Shown in pieces: positions 17,444-26,956 of a stretch of 64,000 nucleotides of DNA; within the stretch, counting starts at the first letter, position 1, and each line of letters starts with the position of its first letter. This DNA is from an uncultured Verrucomicrobia subdivision 3 bacterium (GTDB lineage: Bacteria > Verrucomicrobiota > Verrucomicrobiae > Limisphaerales > UBA11358): positions 1-64,000 of the forward strand of contig CAIXPZ010000277.1 in assembly GCA_903921455.1 (NCBI GenBank), in the 5' to 3' direction. The notes beneath the pieces are model-generated. The model had not been told where the DNA came from, made no database searches, and saw nothing but the letters and a program-made list of their open reading frames with translations. The position numbers and the translations under genes are program-made.

Positions 17444-20400
17444 TTAGTTTATTAAAATATAATCTGCCGTTCTCAGCGTCACCGGGCCAATCAGGCCCGA
17501 CTCTAGCAATGGTGAATCTTTCGTCCAGTGATGCCACGTGGTGAACGTCAGCCGGCCGGTCGGGCTGGGTTTGCCTTCGAGCAACCACTGCGGCCATTCC
17601 TTGAGCTGCTTGCCGTTCCATTCGCAATCCGGCGGCAACTGCTCGTCGCCGATGAGCCGGTTTGGCCAGAGATTCGTGACTTTGACGACCAGCTTGTTTG
17701 TTCCAACCTTTGCGGCGCTGCTAAGGTTTACGCGGAACGGGGGCTCCCACAGCACGCCGAGCGGCTGGCCGTTCAGGGAAACCGCCGCGAAGTTTTTAAC
17801 CGTCCCCAGATCCAGCCAGAGTTCGCGTCCTGCACTCAAGCGGTCGGCGGAAATTTCAATTTCCTTTTCGTAGCTGGCCGTGCCGGAAAAATAGCGCACG
17901 CCGTTGTTCGTGTGGCCCGTCCACGAAATTAATTTATCCAGCGTAACGGATGGCGGAGCTCCCCAGTTTGGCGGAAAACTTAAGTTCCACGTGCCGGAAA
18001 CGTCCTGCGGCCCTGGCAAGTCCGTAGCACCCGTACGTAAGACCTTTCCGCTCGCCATGTGCAACTCAACCGGACCATTGGCCCACGTCTTGATCACCGG
18101 CAATCCGCTGTCTGCAACCACAGTTTCCCATTGCGGTGGCTGGCCCAAGGTGGTGGTCGCGGGCAAGGTGAGGCCTTCACCTTCATGCACGGTCGCGTGA
18201 TTCAGTTTGCCATCGAGTGCATAATCCACCCGCAATTCCTTCTCGTGGTTGTAGGCCGGGTCGCGGCCGAACACATCATTGTTTGCGGTCACCACCAATT
18301 GCCCGTCGCGGGCCATTTCAGCAAGTTTCGCGGTGACGTCCATGGCGCCCGCATTATCAATGGCGGCGTAAACAGCGTGCTGAATTTCCAACTTCGGTCC
18401 GGCAGATGATCTATTAGAGCTGTTTCCAGAAACGGCGACAACGTGATCCGCGTTGCCCGCCGCTTGGCGGAAGATGACGAACACTGAACCAGCGGGGTCA
18501 AAATTCAGCTGTACCGTCGTGCGGCCGTCTTGAGTGCTCCAGACCGGCGCGGGTTCTATAATTCCGGTGTCGGGATGCCATAGTTCCGGAAGCTTTCCGC
18601 CCGTCCGGAAGGTGCAGTCTGAGGTATCAAATTGGCGGCGCTGGTTGGAGACAAAATAAATATCCGCGTCACCGGCGATGCGATGAACATAAGCCAGCCG
18701 CGAGTTGGCCCCCGCTCCTTGGAACTCAAAATCTGGTTTCAAACTTTGCGCTGCGAAAACGTCGGCTAGGGATTTGCCCCAAACGATGTGGCCCTTGCCC
18801 GCAGCGTTTTCCAGAACCTTGGTGCCGTCGCATTTGCCCCAGAGTTCGCCGGCCAGTTTTTCCACCCGTGCATCACATTTCGGAAAATCCGTCAGGCTGG
18901 GTGAGTGTTGCGGGCGTGGGCCGACGACGGTTGCCCCCGCCTGCACCAGCTCGCCGATGCGTTGTAGCACCTGTGGCGTCAGGTTTGCGTCATTTGGCGG
19001 CAGGATCAGCGCGGCGTAATTCGCCCCGCTCGCCAAAGTGAGCCGGCCGTTTTTTACCGTTGCGCCATGCAGCAACACGTCGGCATTGACCGCATCGTAA
19101 TCGTATCCGGCGGGCAGTGCGGGATCGCCCGCGCGCATTTCCACCGGGGCGCTTTCGCCCGTGAAATAAGCGGCATCGGCCACGGCGCGCCCTTGCTGCA
19201 GTAAAAACTCGCAGTGCGCAATATAATCAATCCATGGCTTGCCTTCCCCCCACCACGTCACCGTGCGCTCAAAGTGAAAACCCCATTGACCCATCGTCAT
19301 GCCCGGCCAGCGGTTGGTCCACGGCTGCATTGCGTAACGGTGAAAGACGTAGCGGTTTAAACCCTGGCAATACATCAGGTCGCCGAGCGTCTTGAGCGAA
19401 TAGGGATCGTTCTGCCAGCGTCCGGGGTCGGGGCTCGCCGTGAATGACTCTGCGGCGACAATGCTCTTGCCGTAGATATGGGCGATGGACGCGGCCAGTT
19501 TGACGGACGGATGTCCCTGGCTGCCACTCCAAAACTCGCCCATCACCACGTCCGCCGGGGCGCCGCTTTGGATGGATTCAAACGGTCCGGTGTAAGGTTC
19601 AACGGCGTTCAATAGGCCATGTTGGCGGCAGAGTTCCGCAAAATGCCCGAAATAATTTTCCGCAAATAAGTCGGCGATGGTGCGGCGCAAATCCCACAGG
19701 AAACGTTCGGATGCCGCCGGGCTGTCCACGACCCGGCCGGTGAAGGTCGGCAAAAACTGCAGCGGATCGTAACCGCGCCGCTTCTGGAATTCATTCCGGA
19801 AATGTTCCGACCAGTTCTGGCCGCCCACTTCGTAACTGTCGATCAGCGAGGTGTTGAGCGTCTGGCCGGCGAGCGGGCCAAGGTCGTCGAGAATTTTTTG
19901 CATGAAGCCATCCCAATGCGCATCCAGTGCGGCCTTGCTGAATTTGTCGCATTCCAAACCCTCGCCCTCCTTTGGCGCGGGGTGATTGTTTTGGCCGGTC
20001 GGCGTGTAGCCCAGGCGCAAAACCAGCCATTCGCCGGCAGGCGCCTGCCAGTCCAATGTCCCGTCGGCGGTAAGCTTGGCCGTGAGATCAATGACGTCGC
20101 GCCGTTTAATGGCTCCGGCGGTCGCGTCATTTGATTCGCTTGATGACAGCACAAAGCCGCCGTTGAAACCGGCTTTCGCGTCAATATTCGCAATGGTCAA
20201 ACGCGGTGCGAGTTCGATTTCCGCCAGCGGAATATCTTTGGCCTTGGCGTCGGCCTTGGTGAATTGCACGCGCCAAAAGCGCGCGGCGATGGGTTGCGCC
20301 CCAAGTGAAAGCGTGCGCGTGGTGGAACCGCGTCGGCCAAAGGCAAATGACTCCACCGTCCGGAATTTTTTCCCATCATCGGAGACTTGCAGTTCGCCGC

Positions 20401-21136
20401 TGCATTCGGGGATGCCTGGGCCGCCGACAATTCTTATCGTGCGGGCGGCAAACGGTTTGGAAAATTCGAGTTGGGCAAATTGGGGCTTGTCCCGTTTGGG
20501 GGCGGCCAGGCGTATGCAGGTCTTGGCGTCGCCGTCCGTGAGCTTGTTGCCCGGCTGGTCGCTGCCGCTTGCGGATGCGGCTGGCGAAAAATCGTTCATG
20601 CGCACGCTTTCATCGGCGGGCGCGGGAAACGCCAGCACGGCAATGTCGCGGTAGAACCCGAGCTTGGTGGGTGGCAGCGGTAATATATCGTTGAAATGCT
20701 TTGGGCCCGTGATGTGCGTTTCGCTGGTGGTGACCCGTTGCATCGCATTGGTCACGGTGTTCCAGGGGCCGCCGCTGCTCGACCAGCCGGCACAATTTTC
20801 CACACAAAGTTCGAGCCCGAGCCGGCTCGCTTCTTGCACGGCGAATTTGAAATCTTCCCGCCACTCGGGGCTCATGAAATTCACCGGGCCGCGCGGAATG
20901 CCGCAGTCCACATTGACGATCGTGGCGCCGCCGAGGCCGATTTGCTTCATGGCTTCGAGGTCGGCGGTGATGCCGGCTTTGGTGATATTGCCGTTCATCC
21001 AGTGCCACCACGTCTGCGGTTTGGCCGAATTCGGTGGATTCAAGAAGCCATCTTTCAATGCATCGCCCGCCGTGGCCGTGGCGGTTAGAACGAGGCACAG
21101 CGAGGCGGACAGGCTTAGCAGGCGAGGTGTTTTCAT
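17444..21136 (-). CDS. secreted GH106-type alpha-L-rhamnosidase
   Basis: 1230 residues from ATG 21136, chosen because it starts a standard signal peptide (MKTPRLLSLSASLCLVL ending TATAG); an upstream in-frame ATG adds a non-signal-like leader. The mature N-terminus reads PQTWWHWMNGNITKAGITADL and GLGGATIVNVDCG, the hallmark of GH106 and related rhamnosidases. A middle jelly-roll has ARTIRIVGGPG, and a C-terminal sugar-binding beta-sandwich carries LWLDLGTVKNFAAVSLNG and NKLVVKVTNLWPNRLIGDE. The family removes terminal L-rhamnose from pectin (RG-II), ulvan-like and other glycans in the periplasm or outside. Apart from the upstream exported Gfo/Idh/MocA gene no utilisation locus is visible. Confidence 0.88.
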   Translation of the reverse strand: MKTPRLLSLSASLCLVLTATATAGDALKDGFLNPPNSAKPQTWWHWMNGNITKAGITADLEAMKQIGLGGATIVNVDCGIPRGPVNFMSPEWREDFKFAVQEASRLGLELCVENCAGWSSSGGPWNTVTNAMQRVTTSETHITGPKHFNDILPLPPTKLGFYRDIAVLAFPAPADESVRMNDFSPAASASGSDQPGNKLTDGDAKTCIRLAAPKRDKPQFAQLEFSKPFAARTIRIVGGPGIPECSGELQVSDDGKKFRTVESFAFGRRGSTTRTLSLGAQPIAARFWRVQFTKADAKAKDIPLAEIELAPRLTIANIDAKAGFNGGFVLSSSESNDATAGAIKRRDVIDLTAKLTADGTLDWQAPAGEWLVLRLGYTPTGQNNHPAPKEGEGLECDKFSKAALDAHWDGFMQKILDDLGPLAGQTLNTSLIDSYEVGGQNWSEHFRNEFQKRRGYDPLQFLPTFTGRVVDSPAASERFLWDLRRTIADLFAENYFGHFAELCRQHGLLNAVEPYTGPFESIQSGAPADVVMGEFWSGSQGHPSVKLAASIAHIYGKSIVAAESFTASPDPGRWQNDPYSLKTLGDLMYCQGLNRYVFHRYAMQPWTNRWPGMTMGQWGFHFERTVTWWGEGKPWIDYIAHCEFLLQQGRAVADAAYFTGESAPVEMRAGDPALPAGYDYDAVNADVLLHGATVKNGRLTLASGANYAALILPPNDANLTPQVLQRIGELVQAGATVVGPRPQHSPSLTDFPKCDARVEKLAGELWGKCDGTKVLENAAGKGHIVWGKSLADVFAAQSLKPDFEFQGAGANSRLAYVHRIAGDADIYFVSNQRRQFDTSDCTFRTGGKLPELWHPDTGIIEPAPVWSTQDGRTTVQLNFDPAGSVFVIFRQAAGNADHVVAVSGNSSNRSSAGPKLEIQHAVYAAIDNAGAMDVTAKLAEMARDGQLVVTANNDVFGRDPAYNHEKELRVDYALDGKLNHATVHEGEGLTLPATTTLGQPPQWETVVADSGLPVIKTWANGPVELHMASGKVLRTGATDLPGPQDVSGTWNLSFPPNWGAPPSVTLDKLISWTGHTNNGVRYFSGTASYEKEIEISADRLSAGRELWLDLGTVKNFAAVSLNGQPLGVLWEPPFRVNLSSAAKVGTNKLVVKVTNLWPNRLIGDEQLPPDCEWNGKQLKEWPQWLLEGKPSPTGRLTFTTWHHWTKDSPLLESGLIGPVTLRTADYILIN

Positions 21137-21231
21137 GATGGTGATGGCAAATATTTCGGGCGGTTGCCCATCTTGCCTTTTGCAGCGTTGTGCTGACAAG
21201 CGCAAAGGCTGCATCACTTTGATTCAAAACC

Positions 21232-21272
21232 AAAAATAAAAACGCGACTGCCGGTGAGGCAGCCGCGTTGCG
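21232..21272 (-). terminator. rho-independent terminator after the small secreted helical protein gene
   Basis: Read on the minus strand, a 12-bp stem (AACGCGGCTGCC with GGCAGTCGCGTT, one mismatch) is followed by a T-rich tract corresponding to the A-rich run at 21231-21241. It lies 15 bases after the stop of the gene ending at 21287. Confidence 0.75.
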
Positions 21273-21286
21273 CAAGAACTCTTGAC

Positions 21287-21895
21287 TCAAAATCCCGGCA
21301 GCTTCTTGACTCCTTCCAGCGCACCGGCGGCCTTGTTCAAGCCGGGCGCATATTTATCGGCAATCGTCGTGATGAGCTGCTTTTGTGTGTCCGTCAGCTT
21401 CGCGCTGGCGGCGACGTTTTTGAGCGAGGGCAGGGCGTCCTTGACTTTGCCGCTGCGCAGCGAGCTGACAATGGTGGCGACATCGCCCTGCGCGCCGTCC
21501 AGCGCGGCGAAATTTTTCTGCACGACATAGGCGGAAGCGATATTGCCGACCTGCTTGGCCAGGCCGAGTTGTTCCGGCGTGAGTTTGGCCCCCTTGGCGA
21601 GGTCAAAGGCGGAAGCCAGCGCGGCGGAGTCCTGCCCGCCGGTCAGGGATTTGAGCGTGCTGTCGAGTTTGTCCTTGAGGCCGGCATTGCTGCCGAGCAG
21701 GGATTCCAGCTTGGTGATTTTGCCGGTCAGTTGCGCGGCGATGTCACCCAGCTGGCTGTCGCTGGCCGACTTGGCTTGATCGAGAAACTGGGAAGCCGCC
21801 GCGGTCTCGGTCTGGGCAGACGTGGTGGCGGTTAGGCCGCAAAGCATGGCGGCCGCGGTGGCCGCAGCGAAAAGAGTGGCAAAATGTTTTTTCAT
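21287..21895 (-). CDS. small secreted helical protein of unknown function
   Basis: 202 residues from ATG 21895, which opens a clear signal peptide (MKKHFATLFAAATAAAML, cleavage probably after TSAQ). The mature part is Ala/Leu/Lys-rich and predicted to be wholly helical, with repeated units of the type KLTPEQLGLAKQVGNIAS and KLTDTQKQLITTIADKYAP, suggesting a helical bundle. No cysteines occur in the mature region. I do not recognise the family. It has its own terminator and a 311-bp upstream space shared with nothing obvious, so it is probably monocistronic. Confidence 0.75.
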   Translation of the reverse strand: MKKHFATLFAAATAAAMLCGLTATTSAQTETAAASQFLDQAKSASDSQLGDIAAQLTGKITKLESLLGSNAGLKDKLDSTLKSLTGGQDSAALASAFDLAKGAKLTPEQLGLAKQVGNIASAYVVQKNFAALDGAQGDVATIVSSLRSGKVKDALPSLKNVAASAKLTDTQKQLITTIADKYAPGLNKAAGALEGVKKLPGF

Positions 21896-22206
21896 GGCGC
21901 GCACATGATAATTGCCCGGCTCAATCTGGCAAGCCATCCGATGGCATGCTTAGCGGTTTGCCAGGCATCCGGGTAATCTCCCTGGCTACCAACGGTTGCC
22001 GCCCCGGCTGGGGTCACGCTCCTGCCCGCGCCGCTTTGCGAGTCAATTTCCGACATCGCGCCGCTGTTGGTCACGGAGCACGAATCATCGGCGTAGGTGT
22101 CTGCCTCCGCGCCGTCCGGCAAAGTGCCAAGCAAGCAGGGTCTACTTCATAGTTGTAAGTTTTGGGCGCCGGTTTAAAAAAGTCAGATATTGTGTTCGAT
22201 CAAGAA
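21896..22206. other. intergenic stretch, nothing recognised
   Basis: About 310 bp upstream of the small helical protein and downstream of the Ig-repeat protein. Both flanking genes are on the minus strand. I see no conserved RNA fold, tandem repeat or gene remnant; short open frames here lack a plausible start or composition. Confidence 0.4.
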
Positions 22207-24030
22207 TCACGGGTGCCGCAGGCGATAGAAATGGGCGCCGCCCGTCAGCGGATAATTGATTTGGAAATTAGTGCCCACGAGGCTCGGCGCGTTGGTGGCG
22301 TCGGTCCAGCCGGCGGGATTCAGCGTTGCATTTTCCTGGAGGATAAAGCCGCTGGAATTTGTCGGCCACAGCAGATGATGCTGGCCGGGCAGTGAATGAT
22401 CCTCGTTGAGGTTGGGCTGGCCGAGAAAATTCGCCTTGAGCGAGCGGTTCATGAGGTTGGTGAAGGTGTAGCTGGCTGAGGTGCTCACCACGGCGTCATT
22501 CTCCGTCCAGCCGGTGAACGCAAAGCCCGCTTTCGGTGCGGCGATTACGGTGGCGGCGGTGCCATTGGTGTAAACGCCGTTGCCGCTGGCCGTCCCGGCG
22601 TTGGTCGCCGTGACGTCCACATCCACGGAACTATGCGGTGGCAGAATTGCGCCCGCGCCGACCATGAAGGGATAGGTTTTGGTTATGGCCGGGTTGTTGC
22701 TGGCCGAGGCGGTCACGGTAACGATGAAAATCCCCGCTGTGGAAGGTGTGCCATAAACCCAGCCGTTGGCGGCGTTGAAGGCCATACCTGTTGGCAGCGT
22801 GCCGGACAGGGACGCGGTGAAATTCGTGTCGCCGGCGATGACCACGCTGCGGGTGGGATAGGCCACGTTGACTTGGCCGTCGGGCAGGTGGTCAATCAGG
22901 CCGATGGGCGGGGTTTTCCCCATCGCGGACATTTGCGCGCCGAGAAATTTGCCGACGACCGGGATGGCCGAGCGGTTAATTAATTGGAAAAAGGAGTTGG
23001 TGACTAATCCGACGCCATGGATGCCGTCCGGGGCGACTGTTTCCGCCAGCGCCTCATGCGTGCCGGGCGCCCCGTCGCTATCGAGGTCATCATACGGGCC
23101 GACGTAGGCATAGTATTCGTAACGGTAGGTCACCACGTCGTCGCTGTTGGTCAGATTGTGGTTGGGTCCGGCGAATTTTGCGTTCTTGCCACCGATGCCG
23201 TTAGTCGGATTGTAGTCGCTGGAGTTGTAGTCAATCTGTAAAAGCTGCCATTCGGTTTCCACTTCGACATTGGTTTGGCCGTTGCGCCAGTCCTTGGCGT
23301 TTAGGTTGTTGGTGTCCGGCGTCATCAGGTCGCCAATCTTCATTTCATTATTGGTATGCGAGGTGGTGGTGGTCACCTTGACCCAGGAGGCACCGCTGAA
23401 TTCATAGGACGGCGGCACCGGCGGCACCGGGGCGGGGATTACCGCCTGCGCCTGCGCCGGCACGCCGACCGCCGGGGGCGTGTAGGTGAACACCGGCGTG
23501 GTCACGTTGACCTGTCCGCCGCGCGTCAAAACGTGGCTGCCGTTGTCCACCAGCCAGAAATAAGTCACCTTGGTTGGCTGGGCGCGGTAGCCGACGCCGA
23601 AATGCTCACCGCCAAAATTAGTATTGGGATTCGTGAACGCATGGCCAGCCGTCGGGGCAATCGGTCCGGCCGGAATCGCCGTGTAGGCCGACCAGCCGGT
23701 GTTCGTCCAGACCGCCTGGTAGCGGACAAATACCGCGTTGGTGGAACCGGCAATGGTCGGCGCACCTTCGGATATTTTGGGGTTGCCGTAGTGATTGTAA
23801 TCAAACGTATAGGTGAGGTCTGAACTGTGAATGTCATCCAATTCGATCTCGAACCCATGGCCCTGCACGCCGTTGTCATTCACGACGTCGAAGTTATTGC
23901 CGGTGCCGTAGGCCTGGCTGGCGCGGGCGGTGCCGCCGGCAAACGTCAGCAGCCCCAAGGTTAACATGCCGGCAACGCAACGGCTGAACGCCGATTCGGT
24001 GGTGAAGCTCCGATGGGTTGTTTGTTTCAT
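22207..24030 (-). CDS. secreted protein with Ig-like and InlB-like repeat domains
   Basis: 607 residues from ATG 24030, which begins MKQTTHRSFTTES followed by a hydrophobic stretch and GGTARAS, a good signal peptide. The frame stays open far upstream but there only mirrors yebC on the other strand. Visible modules: an N-terminal beta-rich region (about 40-400), a putative Ig module (LPTGMAFNAANGWVYGTPSTAG, read as two parts of about 10 residues each), then a divergent InlB B-repeat (AAPKAGFAFTGWTEND, then SLKANF). The C-terminus reads FILQENATLNPAGWTDATN, a motif common in secreted Verrucomicrobial proteins. Function unknown; an extracellular adhesion or binding role is a guess from the domains. 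Confidence 0.8.
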   Translation of the reverse strand: MKQTTHRSFTTESAFSRCVAGMLTLGLLTFAGGTARASQAYGTGNNFDVVNDNGVQGHGFEIELDDIHSSDLTYTFDYNHYGNPKISEGAPTIAGSTNAVFVRYQAVWTNTGWSAYTAIPAGPIAPTAGHAFTNPNTNFGGEHFGVGYRAQPTKVTYFWLVDNGSHVLTRGGQVNVTTPVFTYTPPAVGVPAQAQAVIPAPVPPVPPSYEFSGASWVKVTTTTSHTNNEMKIGDLMTPDTNNLNAKDWRNGQTNVEVETEWQLLQIDYNSSDYNPTNGIGGKNAKFAGPNHNLTNSDDVVTYRYEYYAYVGPYDDLDSDGAPGTHEALAETVAPDGIHGVGLVTNSFFQLINRSAIPVVGKFLGAQMSAMGKTPPIGLIDHLPDGQVNVAYPTRSVVIAGDTNFTASLSGTLPTGMAFNAANGWVYGTPSTAGIFIVTVTASASNNPAITKTYPFMVGAGAILPPHSSVDVDVTATNAGTASGNGVYTNGTAATVIAAPKAGFAFTGWTENDAVVSTSASYTFTNLMNRSLKANFLGQPNLNEDHSLPGQHHLLWPTNSSGFILQENATLNPAGWTDATNAPSLVGTNFQINYPLTGGAHFYRLRHP

Positions 24031-24207
24031 GATGCTGACAGCATAAACGGTGATGATTAAAGCGGGGTGAACTTGGCATGAGAGTTTTTTAATCAAACGC
24101 CGGACCTTTATTGTCCGCCTGACCGCAAAACTTGGCCGCTGGAAAAATTTCCTAACTTCCACGCACGCGTGATTGAATCTGGGCGGCTGGGTTGTTATCT
24201 TTCGCGC

Positions 24208-24939
24208 ATGGGACGCCAATGGTTGCATGCCAAACGTCTGGTCGCCGGCCTGAAAAAAGGTCGCACGACCGGTAAACTTGTTCGTGAAATTTCCGTCGCC
24301 GCCAAGATGGGCGGCGCGGATCCCGCGATGAACGCGCGGTTGTTTACCGCCGTCGAAAAAGCCAAAAAGGAAAGCGTCACCAAAGACGCCATCCAGCGCG
24401 CCATCAACAAGGGCGCGGGTGTCGGTGGCGAAAAGCTCATCATGGATCACGTCGTGTATGAGGGCCGGGCGCCGCACAACGTGCCCGTCATTGTCGAGGT
24501 ATACACCGACAACGTGAATCGCACCGCGCCGGAAATCCGCGTGCTGTTCAAGCAGGGCCAGCTCGCCACCGCCGGCAGCAATAAATTTTTGTTCGACCAT
24601 GTCGGCCTCGTCGAGGCCCATCATCCCGATGCAAACATGGATCGCGAAACGGCCGCCATCGAGGCCGGTGCGAACGAAGTCGAGACCCTGACGCACGACC
24701 AGAACGACGACATCCCCGCGGAAACCGCCGGCGCGAAATTCATCTGCGAACGCACGGAGGTCGCGAATGTCTCCAAGTGGCTTGCAGCGAACGGCTGGAC
24801 GGTGGTGACGAGCGAAATCGGCTATGTGCCGAAACAATTTCCCGAACTGACCGAGGCGCAGCAGAACGAAGTCGGCGAATTTCTTGAGGCGCTCGACGGG
24901 CACGACGACGTCCACCGCGTCTGGGCTGCCGTCAAATAA
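24208..24939 (+). CDS. yebC: YebC/PmpR-family protein
   Basis: 243 residues from ATG 24208, matching the usual family length. The N-terminus MGRQWLHAKRLVAGLKKGRTTGK stands for the usual 'SKWANIKHRK' region, followed by KLVREISVAAKMGGADP and the family core VTKDAIQRAINKGAG and ENVNR-like NVNRTAPEIR. Known members act either as transcription regulators or as ribosome-associated factors that ease translation of difficult proline-rich stretches. The gene stands alone, divergent from the Ig-repeat gene, and ends at a strong bidirectional terminator. Confidence 0.93.
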   Translation: MGRQWLHAKRLVAGLKKGRTTGKLVREISVAAKMGGADPAMNARLFTAVEKAKKESVTKDAIQRAINKGAGVGGEKLIMDHVVYEGRAPHNVPVIVEVYTDNVNRTAPEIRVLFKQGQLATAGSNKFLFDHVGLVEAHHPDANMDRETAAIEAGANEVETLTHDQNDDIPAETAGAKFICERTEVANVSKWLAANGWTVVTSEIGYVPKQFPELTEAQQNEVGEFLEALDGHDDVHRVWAAVK

Positions 24940-24954
24940 GCCTCTCACGACAAG

Positions 24955-24986
24955 AAACGCCGCGTTGAATTTTCAACGCGGCGTTT
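24955..24986. terminator. bidirectional terminator between yebC and a cytochrome gene
   Basis: A perfect 15-bp inverted repeat (AAACGCCGCGTTGAA / TTCAACGCGGCGTTT, two to four unpaired bases) starts 16 bases after the yebC stop and 18 bases from the stop of the convergent cytochrome gene. T-rich sequence follows on the plus strand (GTTTGTTGTTT). Confidence 0.85.
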
Positions 24987-25004
24987 GTTGTTTCTGTAAC
25001 GGAA

Positions 25005-25598
25005 TTACTTCGCGCCCTGATCAATCCACGCGCGCACCAGTCCGACTTGTTCCGCCGTCAGCGGTTTTGCCGGCGGGCCGAAGTTGCGCGGCCGCATGCC
25101 CGGGGCATTGGTGCCTTGCGCACCGCCCGGCGGGCGTTCGCCGCGACCATGATCGTCGCCGTCTTCCCGCTCGCGCAACCGCGGCGGTTGCCCGCCTTCA
25201 TGTTCGCCCTCGCGCGGTTGGATGGCTGGGGCGTTGGTGCCCTGCGCTCCGCCGGGGCCGCGCCGGGCGCGCGGCTTCGGCGGCATGGCGGTTTCCGGAT
25301 CCAGCTGCGAAACGGATTTGACGAGCAGGCTGTTGGCGCTGTCGCCAGCGGTCAGCACCGCTCCGTGTTTTGTCCCCTTCAAAACTCCCTCCAAGGTATC
25401 GAGCCGGAGCTGCGCCTTGGGGCGCTCCGCGCCGTGACAGCGCACGCAGGATTCTTTGAAGAGCGGCTGGATGTCCTTGGCAAAAGTGACACCCGGCGTC
25501 TTGGCTGCGGGCGGCAGCTTGCTCCAGTCCACCGGCGCGGCCAGTGCGGATAAAACCGTGGCCGTTCCGGTCATTAATATGACATTTAATAGTTTCAT
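25005..25598 (-). CDS. secreted PSCyt1-type monoheme cytochrome with Pro/Gly/Arg-rich linker
   Basis: 197 residues from ATG 25598, which starts a signal peptide (MKLLNVILMTGTATVLSALA). One heme motif CVRCHG sits at about residue 49 in the context FAKDIQPLFKESCVRCHG, the planctomycete-type cytochrome (PSCyt1) signature; AMPPKP could supply the distal methionine. A low-complexity insert follows (about residues 105-175) with the segment PGGAQGTNAP occurring twice, before the end LVRAWIDQGAK typical of the domain. Likely periplasmic electron carrier or part of a larger oxidase system. It is the last gene of the run dnaE - DUF2264 - cytochrome, 65 bp after the previous stop. Confidence 0.82.
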   Translation of the reverse strand: MKLLNVILMTGTATVLSALAAPVDWSKLPPAAKTPGVTFAKDIQPLFKESCVRCHGAERPKAQLRLDTLEGVLKGTKHGAVLTAGDSANSLLVKSVSQLDPETAMPPKPRARRGPGGAQGTNAPAIQPREGEHEGGQPPRLREREDGDDHGRGERPPGGAQGTNAPGMRPRNFGPPAKPLTAEQVGLVRAWIDQGAK

Positions 25599-25663
25599 GA
25601 TGGGTATAATGGATTGTTTCACCGGGAAGGATGAAGATTTGATGGCATGGGTCACGAAAAAAA

Positions 25664-26956
25664 TCACTTATTCTGGATGAGCGACGGCACTTCCACCTTG
25701 CGGGTATCGGTCATTGCGTGGTCGGCCGGTAGGTTTTCGCCCATCCAAAGTTTTTGGGAGGTCCAGCGGGCTGTTGGTGCGCTCCAGAATTCATCGGTTG
25801 GTGGCAGGCCCAGCGGCAGCAGTCCGGCGCTGCATAAATACAAGCTCCCGGTGGAAATATACGTTTCGCCCAGTGCGGGTTGATGGCCGCAGAATCCGAT
25901 TTGCAGCCAGCCGTCTGCGTCGAAAGTTCCCGGCGCCTCGGTCATTTTGCGGATGACCGCCGTCAGGGCGCCTCGCACCTGGGCCGGTTTGATTTTTTCC
26001 GGCAGTTCGCGCTGCCACGCAATCAGCGCGAGGGTTTGAAACGCGCCGAATCGATAGGCCATGGAGCGGCCGATCGAGGGGAAGGTTCCGTCCGGCGCGA
26101 TGAGCCGCTCTTGGATTTCGGCATGGCGTTTGGCCCGCTTCAAAACTACGGCGTATGCCGGTCCAAAGCGTGCATCCTGTTTTCTCAAGACGGCCAGCAC
26201 ATCCAGCAGCATCGGCTGGATGACAAAACTGTTGTAGTAATCAAAGTGGAAAAAATCGCCGTCGCCGTAAGCGCTGTCGCCGCAATACCAGCCGAGCATC
26301 TTGCGCACACAGCCCTCCAACCGTTCCGGCAGGGTCGGCTCGCCAAACTTCAGTAAGGCGGCTTCGACCGTGGCGGCGAACATCACCCAATTGTTTCCGG
26401 TCGGTGTGGGGATTTTTCGGGAGGACTTTAAAGCGGCGATGACTTGGTTTTTGACCCGCGGGTCCAGCGGCTCCCACAAAACCTTGGGGGCGCGCAAAAT
26501 TCCCTGCGCCAGAAAAGCCGTGTCCACCAGCGGCTGTCCGCCGGTATCGAAGTTCATGAAGTCTGGCGAAGCCGGATCCGTCGCGGCGTCCATCGCAGCC
26601 TGGGCGAGCTTTAACAACTCCTGTTGCCGCTTTCGTTCTTCCCCGGTGAGATTTTCCAGGGCCAGCCATGGCGCCAGCCCGCAAAGCAGCCGGCCCAATG
26701 CCTCGAGATGCGTGCATGAAGCCCGTTTCGCTCCGGGCTGCTCTTCGACTGGCATTTTCTTTTTCAGTTCGCGGCGGGATAAATTTTCCAGCACCGGCCG
26801 CGCGATTTTTGTGGTGATGGCCACCCAATAGCTCCGGTCGTCACCTGCCGCTGCCGCCGGGGCCGCGGTTTCCGCGGCCGCGCGCAGCGGCAATCCGGTT
26901 GCACCCAGCACGCCGAGGGCGGCGGCGGACTTGAAGAATTCGCGTCGTGTTTTCAT
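25664..26956 (-). CDS. DUF2264-family protein with Tat signal
   Basis: 430 residues. The N-terminus MKTRREFFKSAAALGVLG is a twin-arginine signal, ending near LRAAA. The body is an all-helical toroid-like protein with GNNWVMFAATVEAALL, GDGDFFHFDYYNSFVIQPML and DGTFPSIGRSMAYRFGAFQ, which I recognise as DUF2264. Members are linked to polysaccharide breakdown and resemble (alpha/alpha)n glycosidases or lyases; the reaction is unproven. Its ATG overlaps the dnaE stop by four bases, so it is translated in coupling with dnaE, an odd partner for an exported carbohydrate-related protein. Confidence 0.85.
   Translation of the reverse strand: MKTRREFFKSAAALGVLGATGLPLRAAAETAAPAAAAGDDRSYWVAITTKIARPVLENLSRRELKKKMPVEEQPGAKRASCTHLEALGRLLCGLAPWLALENLTGEERKRQQELLKLAQAAMDAATDPASPDFMNFDTGGQPLVDTAFLAQGILRAPKVLWEPLDPRVKNQVIAALKSSRKIPTPTGNNWVMFAATVEAALLKFGEPTLPERLEGCVRKMLGWYCGDSAYGDGDFFHFDYYNSFVIQPMLLDVLAVLRKQDARFGPAYAVVLKRAKRHAEIQERLIAPDGTFPSIGRSMAYRFGAFQTLALIAWQRELPEKIKPAQVRGALTAVIRKMTEAPGTFDADGWLQIGFCGHQPALGETYISTGSLYLCSAGLLPLGLPPTDEFWSAPTARWTSQKLWMGENLPADHAMTDTRKVEVPSLIQNK

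Noticed and set aside
24031..24948. upstream extension of the Ig-repeat protein frame
   Set aside because: This part is antisense to yebC, and a signal-peptide start exists at 24030.
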